NCBI GenBank assembly: GCA_003154025.1
Contig: PMCE01000459.1
Location: 1-9,306 of the forward strand
Source: Syntrophaceae bacterium
GTDB taxonomy: Bacteria; Desulfobacterota; SM23-61
Length of the DNA: 9,306 bases
Reading direction: 5' to 3'
In this document: positions 1 to 6,212 of the stretch, in pieces
Numbering within the stretch: position 1 is the stretch's first letter
Layout of the letters: each line of letters starts with the position of its first letter
The notes under the pieces: model-generated
What the model was told of the DNA's origin: nothing
Database searches by the model: none
The model's input: only the letters and a program-made list of their open reading frames with translations
Translations under genes and position numbers: made by a program

Positions 1-1
1 C

Positions 2-436
2 CAGCAAAAGGAATTAGCGGAGATGCTTACGAAATGGGCTCAAAGCCGGAGGGAATCCCCCCCCGCCCAAGAATCTCGGGCTGACGAAACGGGCCGGCTT
101 GTCTTTGATCACCAAGCCCTGCTCCAGCAGATCGATAACAACGAGGAACTCCTGGAACAGATCGTGACTACGTTCCTTGAAGACACCCCCAAGCGGATTG
201 ATTCCCTCGGCAAGGCCATCTCCAAGAAAGACGCCCCCGCCATCCGTTACCAGGGCCATGCTCTCAAAGGAACTTCCGGGACCATGCGGGCTCGGCCCTT
301 GCAAGAAGCCTCTTATCAAATGGAGCTGGCAGGCGAGAAAGGCGACTATTCCAAGGCGAAGAAACTCCTGACGATGGTCAAGCGGAATTTCGCAAAATTT
401 GAAGAAGTAGCCGCCCGAAAAGTCCCCCGCCATTAA
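2..436 (+). CDS. 3' end of a hybrid sensor kinase or receiver-HPt protein (HPt domain), 5' truncated
   Basis: The reading frame is open to the left edge, so the gene starts outside the window. The first codons read QQKELAEMLTKWA, which resembles the last helix of a receiver (REC) domain, where the 'KP-x-x-x-x-L-x-x-x-L-x-x-W' pattern is common. After a linker rich in Ser, Pro and Glu comes an HPt four-helix domain, about residues 25-125 counted from the internal Met at 23. It contains the phospho-acceptor motif GHALKGTSG; the His is encoded at 257-259. HPt domains pass phosphate between a receiver domain and a downstream response regulator in the cytoplasm. The downstream HPt half (ALLQQI, LLEQIVTTFLEDTPKRI) matches family style. 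An isolated 137-aa HPt protein starting at 23 is possible, but I see no Shine-Dalgarno sequence there other than a weak GCGGAG very close to the ATG. Most likely this is the C-terminus of a larger hybrid kinase. The output regulator is not visible. Confidence 0.8.
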   Translation, partial: QQKELAEMLTKWAQSRRESPPAQESRADETGRLVFDHQALLQQIDNNEELLEQIVTTFLEDTPKRIDSLGKAISKKDAPAIRYQGHALKGTSGTMRARPLQEASYQMELAGEKGDYSKAKKLLTMVKRNFAKFEEVAARKVPRH

Positions 437-640
437 ACAAGGGGCGAATCCTCTCCCCGCCATTTTACCTTCTTTGCCTCTAAGGCATGCTCTCGGACTC
501 TTTCTCCTTGAAGGATTGGCAAAATAACTCACCACCCGCTAAATTGAAGGATTTCCTTCGTCATGGGCCTGACATTAGCGTGAAGACATGGAATTCTTCC
601 CCCGAGGAAAAGATGGGGGTAGGCGAGATCGAAACAGTGA
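437..640. other. intergenic region, no gene seen
   Basis: Together with the promoter and leader that follow it, this makes a 309-base gap before the aldo/keto reductase. I see no plausible coding sequence here. An 11-bp direct repeat, TCCCCGCCATT, occurs at the end of the HPt gene (424-434) and again at 454-464. GGGG at 441-444 could pair with CCCC at 455-458, but the stem is weak and lacks a T tract, so I do not call it a terminator. Confidence 0.5.
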
Positions 641-669
641 TTGACAGGGTCTGTCAGAGGGCGTAAATT
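641..669 (+). promoter_or_regulatory. sigma70-like promoter for the aldo/keto reductase gene
   Basis: A consensus -35 box TTGACA lies at 641-646. After a 17-base spacer comes TAAATT at 664-669, which matches 4 of 6 positions of TATAAT. Transcription would start near 676, leaving a leader of about 70 bases before the ATG at 746. A frame-compatible upstream start exists at 641, but it lies on the -35 box itself, which supports the shorter reading frame. Confidence 0.6.
642..656. promoter_or_regulatory. perfect inverted repeat on the -35 box, candidate operator
   Basis: TGACAG and CTGTCA form a perfect 6-bp inverted repeat separated by GGT. It covers five bases of the -35 element and extends into the spacer. 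A dimeric regulator bound here would block RNA polymerase, so a repressor site is the simplest reading. No adjacent regulator gene is visible in the window. A 6-bp dyad can occur by chance, so the position on the -35 box is the main argument. Confidence 0.45.
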
Positions 670-745
670 TCGATACATAATTGTTTGGGATATAGGGTCG
701 AGTTTGGGGAGTCTGGGGGGGAACGATTCCTGGAGGAAAGTGAAA

Positions 746-1696
746 ATGAAAAGCCGCAGGCTTGGAAAGTCCGGATTAGAAGTGAGTCCGCTGGCGTTCG
801 GTGGAAACGTCTTTGGATGGACGGTGGATGAGAAAAAGTCATTTGCCCTGTTGGATGCCTTTGTGGATGCAGGATTCAATTTTATCGATACGGCGGACGT
901 CTATTCCAAGTGGTTTCCCGGGAACAAGGGGGGAGAATCCGAGACCATTCTCGGTAGATGGATCCAGCGGAGCGGGAAGCGGGAAAAGGTGATCATCGCC
1001 ACGAAGGTCGGAATGGAGATGGGCCCGGGAAAGAAAGGGCTCTCCAAAGCTTATATTTTTCAGGCCGCGGAAGATTCCCTCCAACGCCTGCAGACGGACT
1101 ACATCGATCTGTATCAGTCGCATACCGACGATGCCGAGACGCCCATGGAGGAAACGTTCGAAGCCTATGCGCTCCTGATCCAGCAAGGAAAGGTGAGGGC
1201 CATCGGGGCATCGAACTACAGCGCCGAACGGCTTCGGCTGGCATTGCAGATCAGTGAACAAAAGGGGTATCCAAGCTACCAGAGCCTGCAACCTTTTTAT
1301 AATCTCTATGACCGCGCCGAATATGAGGGCAAGCTCGAGTCTCTTTGCCTGGAAAAGGGGCTAAGCGTCATCAGTTACTTCTCCCTGGCCAGCGGGTTTC
1401 TCACCGGGAAGTATCGCTCGGAAAAAAATTTAACCGGGAGCGCCCGGGCACAGCGAGTCGGGAAATACTTAAATGAACGCGGGTTTCGCATCCTCGAAGC
1501 CCTTGACCGGGTGGCTAAACAGCGCGGATCAACTCCGGCAACGGTCTCTCTTGCGTGGCTGATGGCGCGCCACAGTATCACGGCTCCCATCGCCAGCGCC
1601 ACGAGCATCGAACAACTGCATGATTTGATCAAAGCGCCGGAGCTCGGATTGGATCATTCGGAAATCAAGCTGTTGAATCAAGCGAGCGCGTATTGA
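746..1696 (+). CDS. aldo/keto reductase
   Basis: This is a 316-residue cytosolic NAD(P)H-dependent oxidoreductase of the aldo/keto reductase (TIM-barrel) superfamily, which reduces aldehydes or ketones to alcohols. The start at 746 is chosen because GGAGG lies at 732-736 with suitable spacing and because the protein then begins MKSRRLGKSGLEVSPLAFGG, the usual N-terminal strand. The catalytic tetrad is readable: Asp48 and Tyr53 in IDTADVYS, Lys87 in IIATKVG and His126 in DLYQSHTDD. The cofactor-side signatures GKVRAIGASNYS (148-159), an YNLYDR segment and a C-terminal PIASATSIEQL are also present. Length and motif spacing are ordinary for a monomeric AKR of the 'general stress/sugar aldehyde' type. 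The substrate cannot be told from sequence. It is followed after 112 bases by a small CMD-family gene on the same strand and may be cotranscribed with it. Its promoter carries an inverted repeat, suggesting repressor control. Confidence 0.93.
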   Translation: MKSRRLGKSGLEVSPLAFGGNVFGWTVDEKKSFALLDAFVDAGFNFIDTADVYSKWFPGNKGGESETILGRWIQRSGKREKVIIATKVGMEMGPGKKGLSKAYIFQAAEDSLQRLQTDYIDLYQSHTDDAETPMEETFEAYALLIQQGKVRAIGASNYSAERLRLALQISEQKGYPSYQSLQPFYNLYDRAEYEGKLESLCLEKGLSVISYFSLASGFLTGKYRSEKNLTGSARAQRVGKYLNERGFRILEALDRVAKQRGSTPATVSLAWLMARHSITAPIASATSIEQLHDLIKAPELGLDHSEIKLLNQASAY

Positions 1697-1741
1697 ACCT
1701 GGAGCCTGCCCCTGAAATCACAACCCCGTTTGAACGTTATG

Positions 1742-1753
1742 GCACGGCCGTGC
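1742..1753. promoter_or_regulatory. 12-bp perfect palindrome in the AKR-CMD gap
   Basis: GCACGGCCGTGC is a perfect palindrome. It lies in the 112-base gap between the aldo/keto reductase stop and the next start, and it is flanked by CTGCCC (1706-1711) and GGGCAG (1754-1759), which are also complementary. No T tract follows, so this is not a typical intrinsic terminator. It could be a protein-binding site, an RNA processing hairpin or chance. Confidence 0.25.
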
Positions 1754-1808
1754 GGGCAGTGTCCGGGAAGAATGAAGGAAATGTATTGCCATGAGGGAGT
1801 GTGAGAGA

Positions 1809-2108
1809 ATGGCCGAGCATCCTTTGAAGATCTTCGAAAAAATCGATCCGGAGCTCCTGAAACTCGTCCAGAATACCAATGCTCTGGCTCTTGCCGACGG
1901 AGCCTTACCCAGGAAGGTTAAACTTCTCATGGCCATGGCTTTGGATGCATCCGTCGGGGCGGTGGAGGGGGTAAGATCATTGGCTGAGCAGGCGATGAAA
2001 GCCGGGGCCACGAAGGAAGAGATCGCCGAGACCCTGAGGGTCGCCCAGTACATCTGCGGGGTGGGTAGTATCTACACCGCAGCCCGTGCCTTTAAGGACC
2101 TGTTTTAG
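1809..2108 (+). CDS. carboxymuconolactone decarboxylase (CMD/AhpD)-like small protein without redox cysteines
   Basis: The 99-residue protein resembles the CMD fold: an all-helical subunit that forms oligomers. The core runs from ALPRKVKLLMAMALDAS through KAGATKEEIAETLRVAQYICGVGSIYTAARAF. Redox-active members carry a CxxC-x3-H signature before the 'AGAT' turn. Here the equivalent positions read A51, G54 and L58, so peroxidase or thiol chemistry is not expected. The only Cys is C83 in YICGVG. The start at 1809 is preferred because GGGAG lies at 1795-1799. An in-frame ATG at 1791, with AAGGA at 1775-1779, would add MRECER. The gene follows the aldo/keto reductase on the same strand and may share its transcript. 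The exact role is unknown. Many Cys-less CMD proteins have no assigned function, and the family also includes true gamma-carboxymuconolactone decarboxylases, which use other residues. Confidence 0.82.
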   Translation: MAEHPLKIFEKIDPELLKLVQNTNALALADGALPRKVKLLMAMALDASVGAVEGVRSLAEQAMKAGATKEEIAETLRVAQYICGVGSIYTAARAFKDLF

Positions 2109-2236
2109 GATAATCCTTCCAGGGGGCCGAACCGCTCCTGCCTCCCAGCGCAGGATGACCATCCGTTCCCCATGTTTTGCCACCCGCGGAGGTTCATTCC
2201 CCCACTCCTCTCTTCCTTGCTGGAGAAAAAGGGCTG

Positions 2237-2259
2237 GGGAATTTTTTGACAAAATTCCC
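2237..2259. terminator. 9-bp stem-loop between converging genes, candidate bidirectional terminator
   Basis: GGGAATTTT (2237-2245) and AAAATTCCC (2251-2259) are exactly complementary around a 5-base loop. The element sits in the 197-base gap between the CMD-like gene (plus) and the outer-membrane protein gene (minus), where transcripts from both sides need to stop. No T run follows the stem on either strand, so termination would be atypical. A smaller stem, TCCTGC/GCAGGA at 2136-2155 with an 8-base loop, lies upstream. The rest of the gap shows nothing else. Confidence 0.4.
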
Positions 2260-2305
2260 GGAAGCTGGGCACTCGGCGAAATATCGAAAAGGCGGGGATC
2301 CCTGA

Positions 2306-3097
2306 TCAAAAGCGGCGCCCTAGGATCGTTTTGATGATGAGGCGGTCCGTGCTTTCCGTCAGCCCCCACCCCACCCCAAAATTTACCTCCCATTCAGGAC
2401 CGAGGTTCAGGTCGATGGCGGCATAAAGGGAATGTTGCTGCTGCTGGAAAGAGTCGAGGCGGTTGAGGGTCCCCAGGGAGGTGTAATACTCTATCCCGCC
2501 GCTGATACGCGGGTGGAAGGCATAACTGATCTTTAAACTGGGCTGCAACTCGACTCCTTGGCTCTCTCCCCGCAGGGATGCGCCCAGAGAAGGGTTGAAG
2601 GCCAGGTACCAGGGCCCCCTGCGGAAGTCAATAATCGGCCGGATTTCCAGCGTCCACGTGTCCGTCGAGAAACGGCGCTGCTGATAACCGAATTCGAGAG
2701 ACAGACCGGCGCCTACGGGCCACCCCCAGCTCTCGGGAGCCCGAACCCGGGGGCGAATGTGATTCCCGACCCAATCCCAATCGCCCCCTGACTGAACGCT
2801 GGTGAAGGTATAGAAGCCCACTTCTAACCATGGGGTGAAGCCATGGGTAACCTCGACAGTCTCATGCAAAGCATGCTCGGTGGGCAGTACCCCACCGACC
2901 ATCTGGGTCGAGCCTCTGAGGGCCATATTGCTATGGAACTCCACCCAGGTTTCTCCGGGCAAAGCCGTTTCCGATGGGTATACCTGGATCTCATAATTTC
3001 CCTGGGCAAAGGAGACAGAAGGAAAAACCAATCCAACCGCAAGTATACCCGCCAGGAGATGCCATACCAATTTGATGTCGGAGAAGCAACGATCCAT
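2306..3097 (-). CDS. exported protein, probable outer-membrane beta-barrel
   Basis: The 263-residue protein starts with a Sec signal peptide: a hydrophobic stretch at about 10-27 and a likely SPase I site after A31 (SFA|QG). The mature part is rich in aromatic residues and Gly and shows alternating hydrophobic strands, for example VEFHSNMALRG, PWLEVGFYTFTSV, WYLAFNPSLGASL, PRISGGIEYYTSLG and EWEVNFGVGWGLT. It ends in LGRRF, and a terminal Phe is typical of BAM-inserted barrels. The strand spacing suggests 10-12 beta strands. The gene has no obvious partner. The next minus-strand gene ends 258 bases upstream of its start, so it is probably transcribed alone. The ribosome site is poor (AAAAAGG almost touching the ATG, CAGG further away), so the start is uncertain, although the signal peptide fits. 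I cannot name a family. It recalls uncharacterised 'transporter-like' or phenol-pathway-type outer-membrane proteins, and a channel role is a guess. Confidence 0.75.
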   Translation of the reverse strand: MDRCFSDIKLVWHLLAGILAVGLVFPSVSFAQGNYEIQVYPSETALPGETWVEFHSNMALRGSTQMVGGVLPTEHALHETVEVTHGFTPWLEVGFYTFTSVQSGGDWDWVGNHIRPRVRAPESWGWPVGAGLSLEFGYQQRRFSTDTWTLEIRPIIDFRRGPWYLAFNPSLGASLRGESQGVELQPSLKISYAFHPRISGGIEYYTSLGTLNRLDSFQQQQHSLYAAIDLNLGPEWEVNFGVGWGLTESTDRLIIKTILGRRF

Positions 3098-3355
3098 ACC
3101 TTTTTACATTACCTGTTTTTTATGAGCAAAAAAAGAGGGGAAATGGGGGGCATTTTGGGTTTGGTTTGAACTTTGATACAGCCCCTATTGGGAAGCAAGC
3201 TCTATACCGAAATTTTCCGCGCTGACTCTCGGGTTTCCTTTTCGGCCGGATTCCGGGGCTAGAAAATCCTCTCGACCCTTTCCATCCTATGGGGACCTTG
3301 TCTCGAAGAGAAGCATTCAGGCCATAGAAGGGCGCATAAGTTGATGCTCGACGGG
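3098..3355. other. intergenic region upstream of the barrel gene
   Basis: These 258 bases separate two minus-strand genes and should contain the promoter of the barrel gene. I found no convincing -35/-10 pair and no terminator with a T tract on the minus strand. The stretch next to the gene (3098-3150) is rich in T on the plus strand and in A on the minus strand. Nothing else stands out. Confidence 0.4.
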
Positions 3356-3940
3356 TTACCTGAAATCCTGCACGGTCCACACATGGCCGTCGGGAGTCAC
3401 ATAGAAACCACAAGCAACCCGGGTGTATTGCGTGCTCGACATGTTGATATAGTGCCCGTGGGTGGAGAAGTCCGAGCCCGGTCCTTCGGCCCACATAGCC
3501 TGCAGGCAGGACCCGATCATGCTCTCGGGAGTTCCGGACCAGCCGGGGCAGGTGTTCTGGGCCCACTCGCCGCATGACCCGAAAGAACCGTGCGGTCTGT
3601 TCGCCTCCGCGTCCCTCTTGGCTTCACTGTCCGCGCATGCTTCCTCATCATTCCACCGCTGATACAGGGGCAGGCCGATGGATGCTCTATACTGGTTGAT
3701 GAGGTCGAAGCAATCCTCCGCGGCCGCCGGATAGCTCGAGCCAGTGGTTGCTCCCCCGCCACCTCCCGTACCGCCTCCTCCCGTACCGCCTCCTCCCGTG
3801 CCTCCCCCTCCCGTGCCTCCCCCTCCCGAAGGACTGTTTCCGGAACTATTCCCTCCTGAACCCCCTCCGCATCCGCCCAAAGCGACCAGCATCAGCACAA
3901 AGAGCAAAAACATGAGTGGCTTTCTATCCGTCTTTCCCAT
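3356..3940 (-). CDS. CAP/SCP-domain lipoprotein with (Gly4Thr)n linker
   Basis: Counted from the ATG at 3940, the 194-residue precursor has a short basic start (MGKTDRK), a hydrophobic helix and a lipobox LGGC with Cys24 as the lipidation site. It should therefore be membrane-anchored. A Gly/Ser/Thr linker follows (about 25-67), including four GGGGT units encoded by 15-bp repeats. The rest is a CAP (SCP/PR-1/Tpx) domain with FDLINQYRASIGLPLY at its start and the characteristic HGHYINMSSTQYTRVACGFY near its end. H117 and H163 stand where CAP proteins place cavity histidines. The mature domain has six Cys (77, 102, 123, 131, 145, 177), enough for three disulfides, unlike most bacterial CAP domains. 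An upstream in-frame TTG at 3949 lies 4 bases after GGGAG and could be the start instead; from the ATG that spacing is 13 bases. The role is unknown. Bacterial CAP proteins are extracellular and poorly characterised, with lipid or sterol binding and protease-like roles proposed. Confidence 0.85.
   Translation of the reverse strand: MGKTDRKPLMFLLFVLMLVALGGCGGGSGGNSSGNSPSGGGGTGGGGTGGGGTGGGGTGGGGGATTGSSYPAAAEDCFDLINQYRASIGLPLYQRWNDEEACADSEAKRDAEANRPHGSFGSCGEWAQNTCPGWSGTPESMIGSCLQAMWAEGPGSDFSTHGHYINMSSTQYTRVACGFYVTPDGHVWTVQDFR
3762..3821 (-). repeat. four 15-bp tandem repeats coding GGGGT
   Basis: Four consecutive 15-bp units lie inside the CAP lipoprotein gene and encode the Gly4Thr linker. On the plus strand, units 1 and 2 (3762-3791) are identical, and units 3 and 4 (3792-3821) are identical to each other but differ from the first pair. 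This pattern suggests stepwise duplication by slippage. The length is a multiple of three, so changes in copy number would alter linker length without breaking the frame. Confidence 0.85.
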
Positions 3941-3949
3941 GGGAATCAA

Positions 3950-4273
3950 ATTTCTCCCGAACTCTTTCCGTGATTATTATCAAACGAGTGCAAGATGAAT
4001 GCCGCTTGCAGGATCCGTCATCTCTTCGAGGCGGTTACTGGAATCTCTCCAAGTGCGGGGGTTTATCGCCCGCAGAAATGGAATCTTTCCAAGTACCACG
4101 TTGGTCTCAGGAGAGATTTTGGATCCCCCTTCCCTTACAGGGTTGATCGATCTATTCCTATTATTTGTTGTCATGATGGAACAATTCTGCACATCGATTC
4201 CTTCCAACCCCAATGCTCGGGAATCTCATCTATTTTGACCTGCATCCTGGGGTCTACCCCCTGAAACTGTCTT
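3950..4273. other. intergenic region upstream of the CAP lipoprotein gene
   Basis: This 324-base gap lies between the end of the NTF2-like gene and the start of the CAP lipoprotein, both on the minus strand. Several short overlapping frames are open here, but none shows a ribosome site with protein-like composition. GGGGTCTACCCC at 4249-4260 makes a short GC stem just after the NTF2-like stop. It has no T tract and is at best a weak terminator. The twin dyads at 4039-4094 are the most distinctive element. I found no clear -35/-10 pair for the CAP gene. Confidence 0.45.
4039..4094. promoter_or_regulatory. pair of 16-bp direct repeats, each dyad-symmetric; candidate operator pair
   Basis: TGGAATCTCTCCAAGT (4039-4054) and TGGAATCTTTCCAAGT (4079-4094) match at 15 of 16 positions, 40 bp apart, close to four helical turns. 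The second contains the perfect inverted repeat TGGAA-TCT-TTCCA, and the first the same with one mismatch per arm (TGGA/TCCA intact). They lie about 100-155 bases upstream of the CAP lipoprotein ATG. This fits two sites for a dimeric regulator bound on the same face of the helix. The identity of the regulator is unknown. Confidence 0.5.
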
Positions 4274-4693
4274 TTATTCCGCTGCCAGTTTGATTCTTTT
4301 CCCGTCGATCTCCAGGACCGTTTTGCAGTAGGTACTCTTACGGATGATCTTCCCGTCCTGAAAATGCATGACGTCCAATCCCCTTCTTCTTTCCCTCTTC
4401 CCCTGGTATCCTTTCTCGCTGGACTGCCAATCCAGGGTCCACTCGTATAGGACCTTCTGGACAGCCTCGTCGACGAAGGTGTCTTCCCCGATGAAGTGGA
4501 ACCCGCCATGGTTTTTGAACCAGGGCTCCCAGGCTTTGCGCAGCGCTTCTATCCCTTCGGCCTTCCCCCCGGTCCAATTCTCAAAGACGATCTGGGGATG
4601 GAAAAGGGCCATGACCTCGTCGAGGTCATGATCATCCCAGGCCTGGTTCCATTTTGCCAGGGCTTTCAAAATCTCTTTCTTAGAGAGCACCAT
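4274..4693 (-). CDS. NTF2-like / SnoaL-like family protein
   Basis: This is a 139-residue cytosolic protein of the NTF2-like cone-shaped fold. The start at 4693 is supported by an ideal GGAGG five bases upstream on the minus strand; an in-frame ATG at 4723 would add ten residues with no better site. The N-terminal helix (KALAKWNQAWDDHDLDEVMALFHPQIVFENW) is the family hallmark. It is followed by a GxxALRKAWEPWF segment and the strands VLYEWTLDW, GLDVMHFQDGKIIRKSTYCKT. The family contains small-molecule isomerases, cyclases and hydrolases as well as ligand-binding proteins. The Asp/His pair often used for catalysis is not obvious, so the reaction is unknown. The gene is divergent from the pmbA/tldD pair and its promoter overlaps theirs. 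No signal peptide is present. Confidence 0.82.
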   Translation of the reverse strand: MVLSKKEILKALAKWNQAWDDHDLDEVMALFHPQIVFENWTGGKAEGIEALRKAWEPWFKNHGGFHFIGEDTFVDEAVQKVLYEWTLDWQSSEKGYQGKRERRRGLDVMHFQDGKIIRKSTYCKTVLEIDGKRIKLAAE

Positions 4694-4716
4694 AAAACCC
4701 TCCTTTCCCTGCGAAG

Positions 4717-4745
4717 GTGACATGAATTGCGGAATTTATTATAAT
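4717..4745 (+). promoter_or_regulatory. strong sigma70-like promoter for the pmbA-tldD genes
   Basis: GTGACA (4717-4722, 5 of 6 to consensus) and TATAAT (4740-4745, perfect) are separated by exactly 17 bases. The start of transcription would be near 4752, leaving a leader of about 43 bases before the ATG at 4795. This is the best-scoring promoter by eye in the window. Confidence 0.7.
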
Positions 4746-4766
4746 CAAATTAGAGAAGATAGGAAA
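4738..4766 (-). promoter_or_regulatory. divergent promoter of the NTF2-like gene sharing the -10 box
   Basis: The sequence ATTATAAT at 4738-4745 is its own reverse complement, so it also gives TATAAT on the minus strand (4743 to 4738). With a 17-base spacer the -35 would be TTTCCT (complement of 4761-4766), which matches only about 3 of 6 positions. Transcription would start near 4731 and leave a leader of about 38 bases. Confidence 0.4.
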
Positions 4767-4794
4767 CGGAATCCAGGTCCGCAAAGGAAAAATC

Positions 4795-6150
4795 ATGCCT
4801 GCCGCCGAGATAACCCTAAAAACGTTGAAAAAGCTTGTGGAGCGGTCTCCTGCCGACCAGACCGAAGCCCTGCTGCTGACCGAAGACTCTTCCCTGACCC
4901 GGTTCACCCCGGTGTCGGTCCATCAGAACGTGGCAGAGCGCAATCAAACCCTGATTCTGCGGGCCGCATTGGGGAAGCAGGTCGCCGGGGTGACCACCAA
5001 TGTCCTTCACCGGGCGTCCTTGGGAAACACCCTGGAGAAAGCTATTTCCCTGGCCCGGTCCTTGCCCCCCAACCCGGACTTCCTTTCTTTTCCCCGGCCC
5101 AAGCCGATTTCTGAGGTCCGAACCTATTTCGAGGATATCCGTTCCCTCACCGCCGGGAGAAAGGTCGAGATCGTCCGGCAGGCCATGGCCTTGGCCGGGG
5201 AAAAAGGGGCTCGGGTCTCCGGGGCCTTCTCCCACGGAGTGGTGAAGGTAGCCGTCGTCAATTCCTTGGGCGTCGAGGCCCGTCAAAAATATTCCGACCT
5301 GTTTTTTCACGTGATCGCCCAAAACGACCAGGGGTCGGGGTATGCCGGCTTTGTCTCCCGGGATCCATCTCAACTACAGATCGAAGCTCTTACCCAGGCG
5401 GCGGTCTCCAAGATCTCCGGAACAACCCCGATCGAGGTTCCGCCGGGGGAGTACGAAGTGATTTTGGAGCCCGAGGCGGTCAACGAGCTTCTCGCTTTCA
5501 TGGGATATCTGGGGCTCCACGCCCTGGCGGTCCAGGAAGGCCGGTCCTTTCTGTGCAACCAGTTTGGCAAACAACTGGTAAACGAGAAAGTAACCATCTA
5601 TGACGACGGCCTGGACCCTGAAGGTCTCCAGGTCCCATTCGACTTCGAAGGAGTGCCCAAGCAGAAAGTGATATTCTTCGATCATGGAGTGGCCCGGGAT
5701 ATCACCTACGATTCCCTGACCGCAGGCCGCGAAAATAAGAATTCCACCGGACATGCCCTGATGCCCCCCAACACGGAGGGGCCCATTCCTGTAAATCTCT
5801 TCCTGAAGAAAGGCGACTCTTCCGTGGAAGAAATGGTCCGGGGCGTCCGGAAGGGAATCTATATAACCCGTTTCCATTACACCAACGTGGCGGAACCCAT
5901 GAAGGCGGTGATCACCGGGATGACCCGGGACGGGACCTTTCTGATCGAAGAGGGAGAGATCAAGAATCCCATCAAGAACCTCCGTTTCACCGAATCGATC
6001 TTGAAGGCCCTGTCCAGGGTTAAGGCGATCTCCCGGGAGAGGAAGATATGTTCTTCCGGCTCGGTTTACGGGCGGAGGTTCGTGACCGGAACCGTTGCGC
6101 CGGCCGTGCAGATTGACGGCTTCAATTTCTCGGGAGTTTCCGCGTTATGA
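4795..6150 (+). CDS. pmbA: TldD/PmbA family protein, PmbA (TldE)-like subunit
   Basis: This is a 451-residue cytosolic protein of the TldD/PmbA family. The N-terminal domain runs to about 215, and the C-terminal beta-rich domain starts at PGEYEVILEPEAVNELL. At the place where TldD has its HExxxH metal site, this protein reads MGYLGLH (about 236-242), so it lacks the metal ligands and should be the non-catalytic TldE-type partner. Late signatures KGIYITRFHYTNVAEPMKAV, MTRDGTFLIEEGEIKNPIKNLRFT and TVAPAVQIDGFNFSG are typical. The known E. coli TldD/TldE pair is a heterodimeric protease that degrades unfolded peptides, matures microcin B17 and degrades CcdA; here the substrate is unknown. AAAGGA lies just upstream of the start, and the strong promoter at 4717-4745 drives it. 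The tldD gene follows 144 bases later on the same strand. Family certainty is high; the exact name rests on the missing metal site. Confidence 0.92.
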   Translation: MPAAEITLKTLKKLVERSPADQTEALLLTEDSSLTRFTPVSVHQNVAERNQTLILRAALGKQVAGVTTNVLHRASLGNTLEKAISLARSLPPNPDFLSFPRPKPISEVRTYFEDIRSLTAGRKVEIVRQAMALAGEKGARVSGAFSHGVVKVAVVNSLGVEARQKYSDLFFHVIAQNDQGSGYAGFVSRDPSQLQIEALTQAAVSKISGTTPIEVPPGEYEVILEPEAVNELLAFMGYLGLHALAVQEGRSFLCNQFGKQLVNEKVTIYDDGLDPEGLQVPFDFEGVPKQKVIFFDHGVARDITYDSLTAGRENKNSTGHALMPPNTEGPIPVNLFLKKGDSSVEEMVRGVRKGIYITRFHYTNVAEPMKAVITGMTRDGTFLIEEGEIKNPIKNLRFTESILKALSRVKAISRERKICSSGSVYGRRFVTGTVAPAVQIDGFNFSGVSAL

Positions 6151-6168
6151 AATAATCCATTTTCTCTC

Positions 6169-6195
6169 GCAGAGCCCCCAGAGGACGAAGAGGAG
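6169..6195. repeat. degenerate CAGAG-type tandem repeat
   Basis: GCAGAG, CCAGAG and CGAAGAG follow each other about every nine bases just after the pmbA stop. This recalls the 'CGCAGAG-ACGCAGAG' intergenic motif I associate with several environmental bacterial genomes, in decayed form. Only about three units are recognisable. Confidence 0.35.
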
Positions 6196-6212
6196 ACTTT
6201 TGAGGTATTTTA

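Noticed and set aside
14..535. Minus-strand frame opposite the HPt gene
   Set aside because: It is antisense to a recognisable domain and shows no family motifs.
641..745. Longer N-terminus of the aldo/keto reductase from ATG-like start 641
   Set aside because: Its start lies on the -35 box, the added residues do not fit the family, and GGAGG sits just before the ATG at 746.
3744..3998. Plus-strand Pro-rich frame (poly-PPP/VPPPP)
   Set aside because: It is the shadow of the Gly4Thr repeat of the minus-strand CAP gene.
4249..4260. Intrinsic terminator GGGGTCTACCCC after the NTF2-like gene
   Set aside because: It has only a 4-5 bp stem, a tiny loop and no T tract on either strand.
4694..4723. 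Longer start of the NTF2-like gene at 4723
   Set aside because: GGAGG lies directly before 4693 and the extension falls in the promoter.
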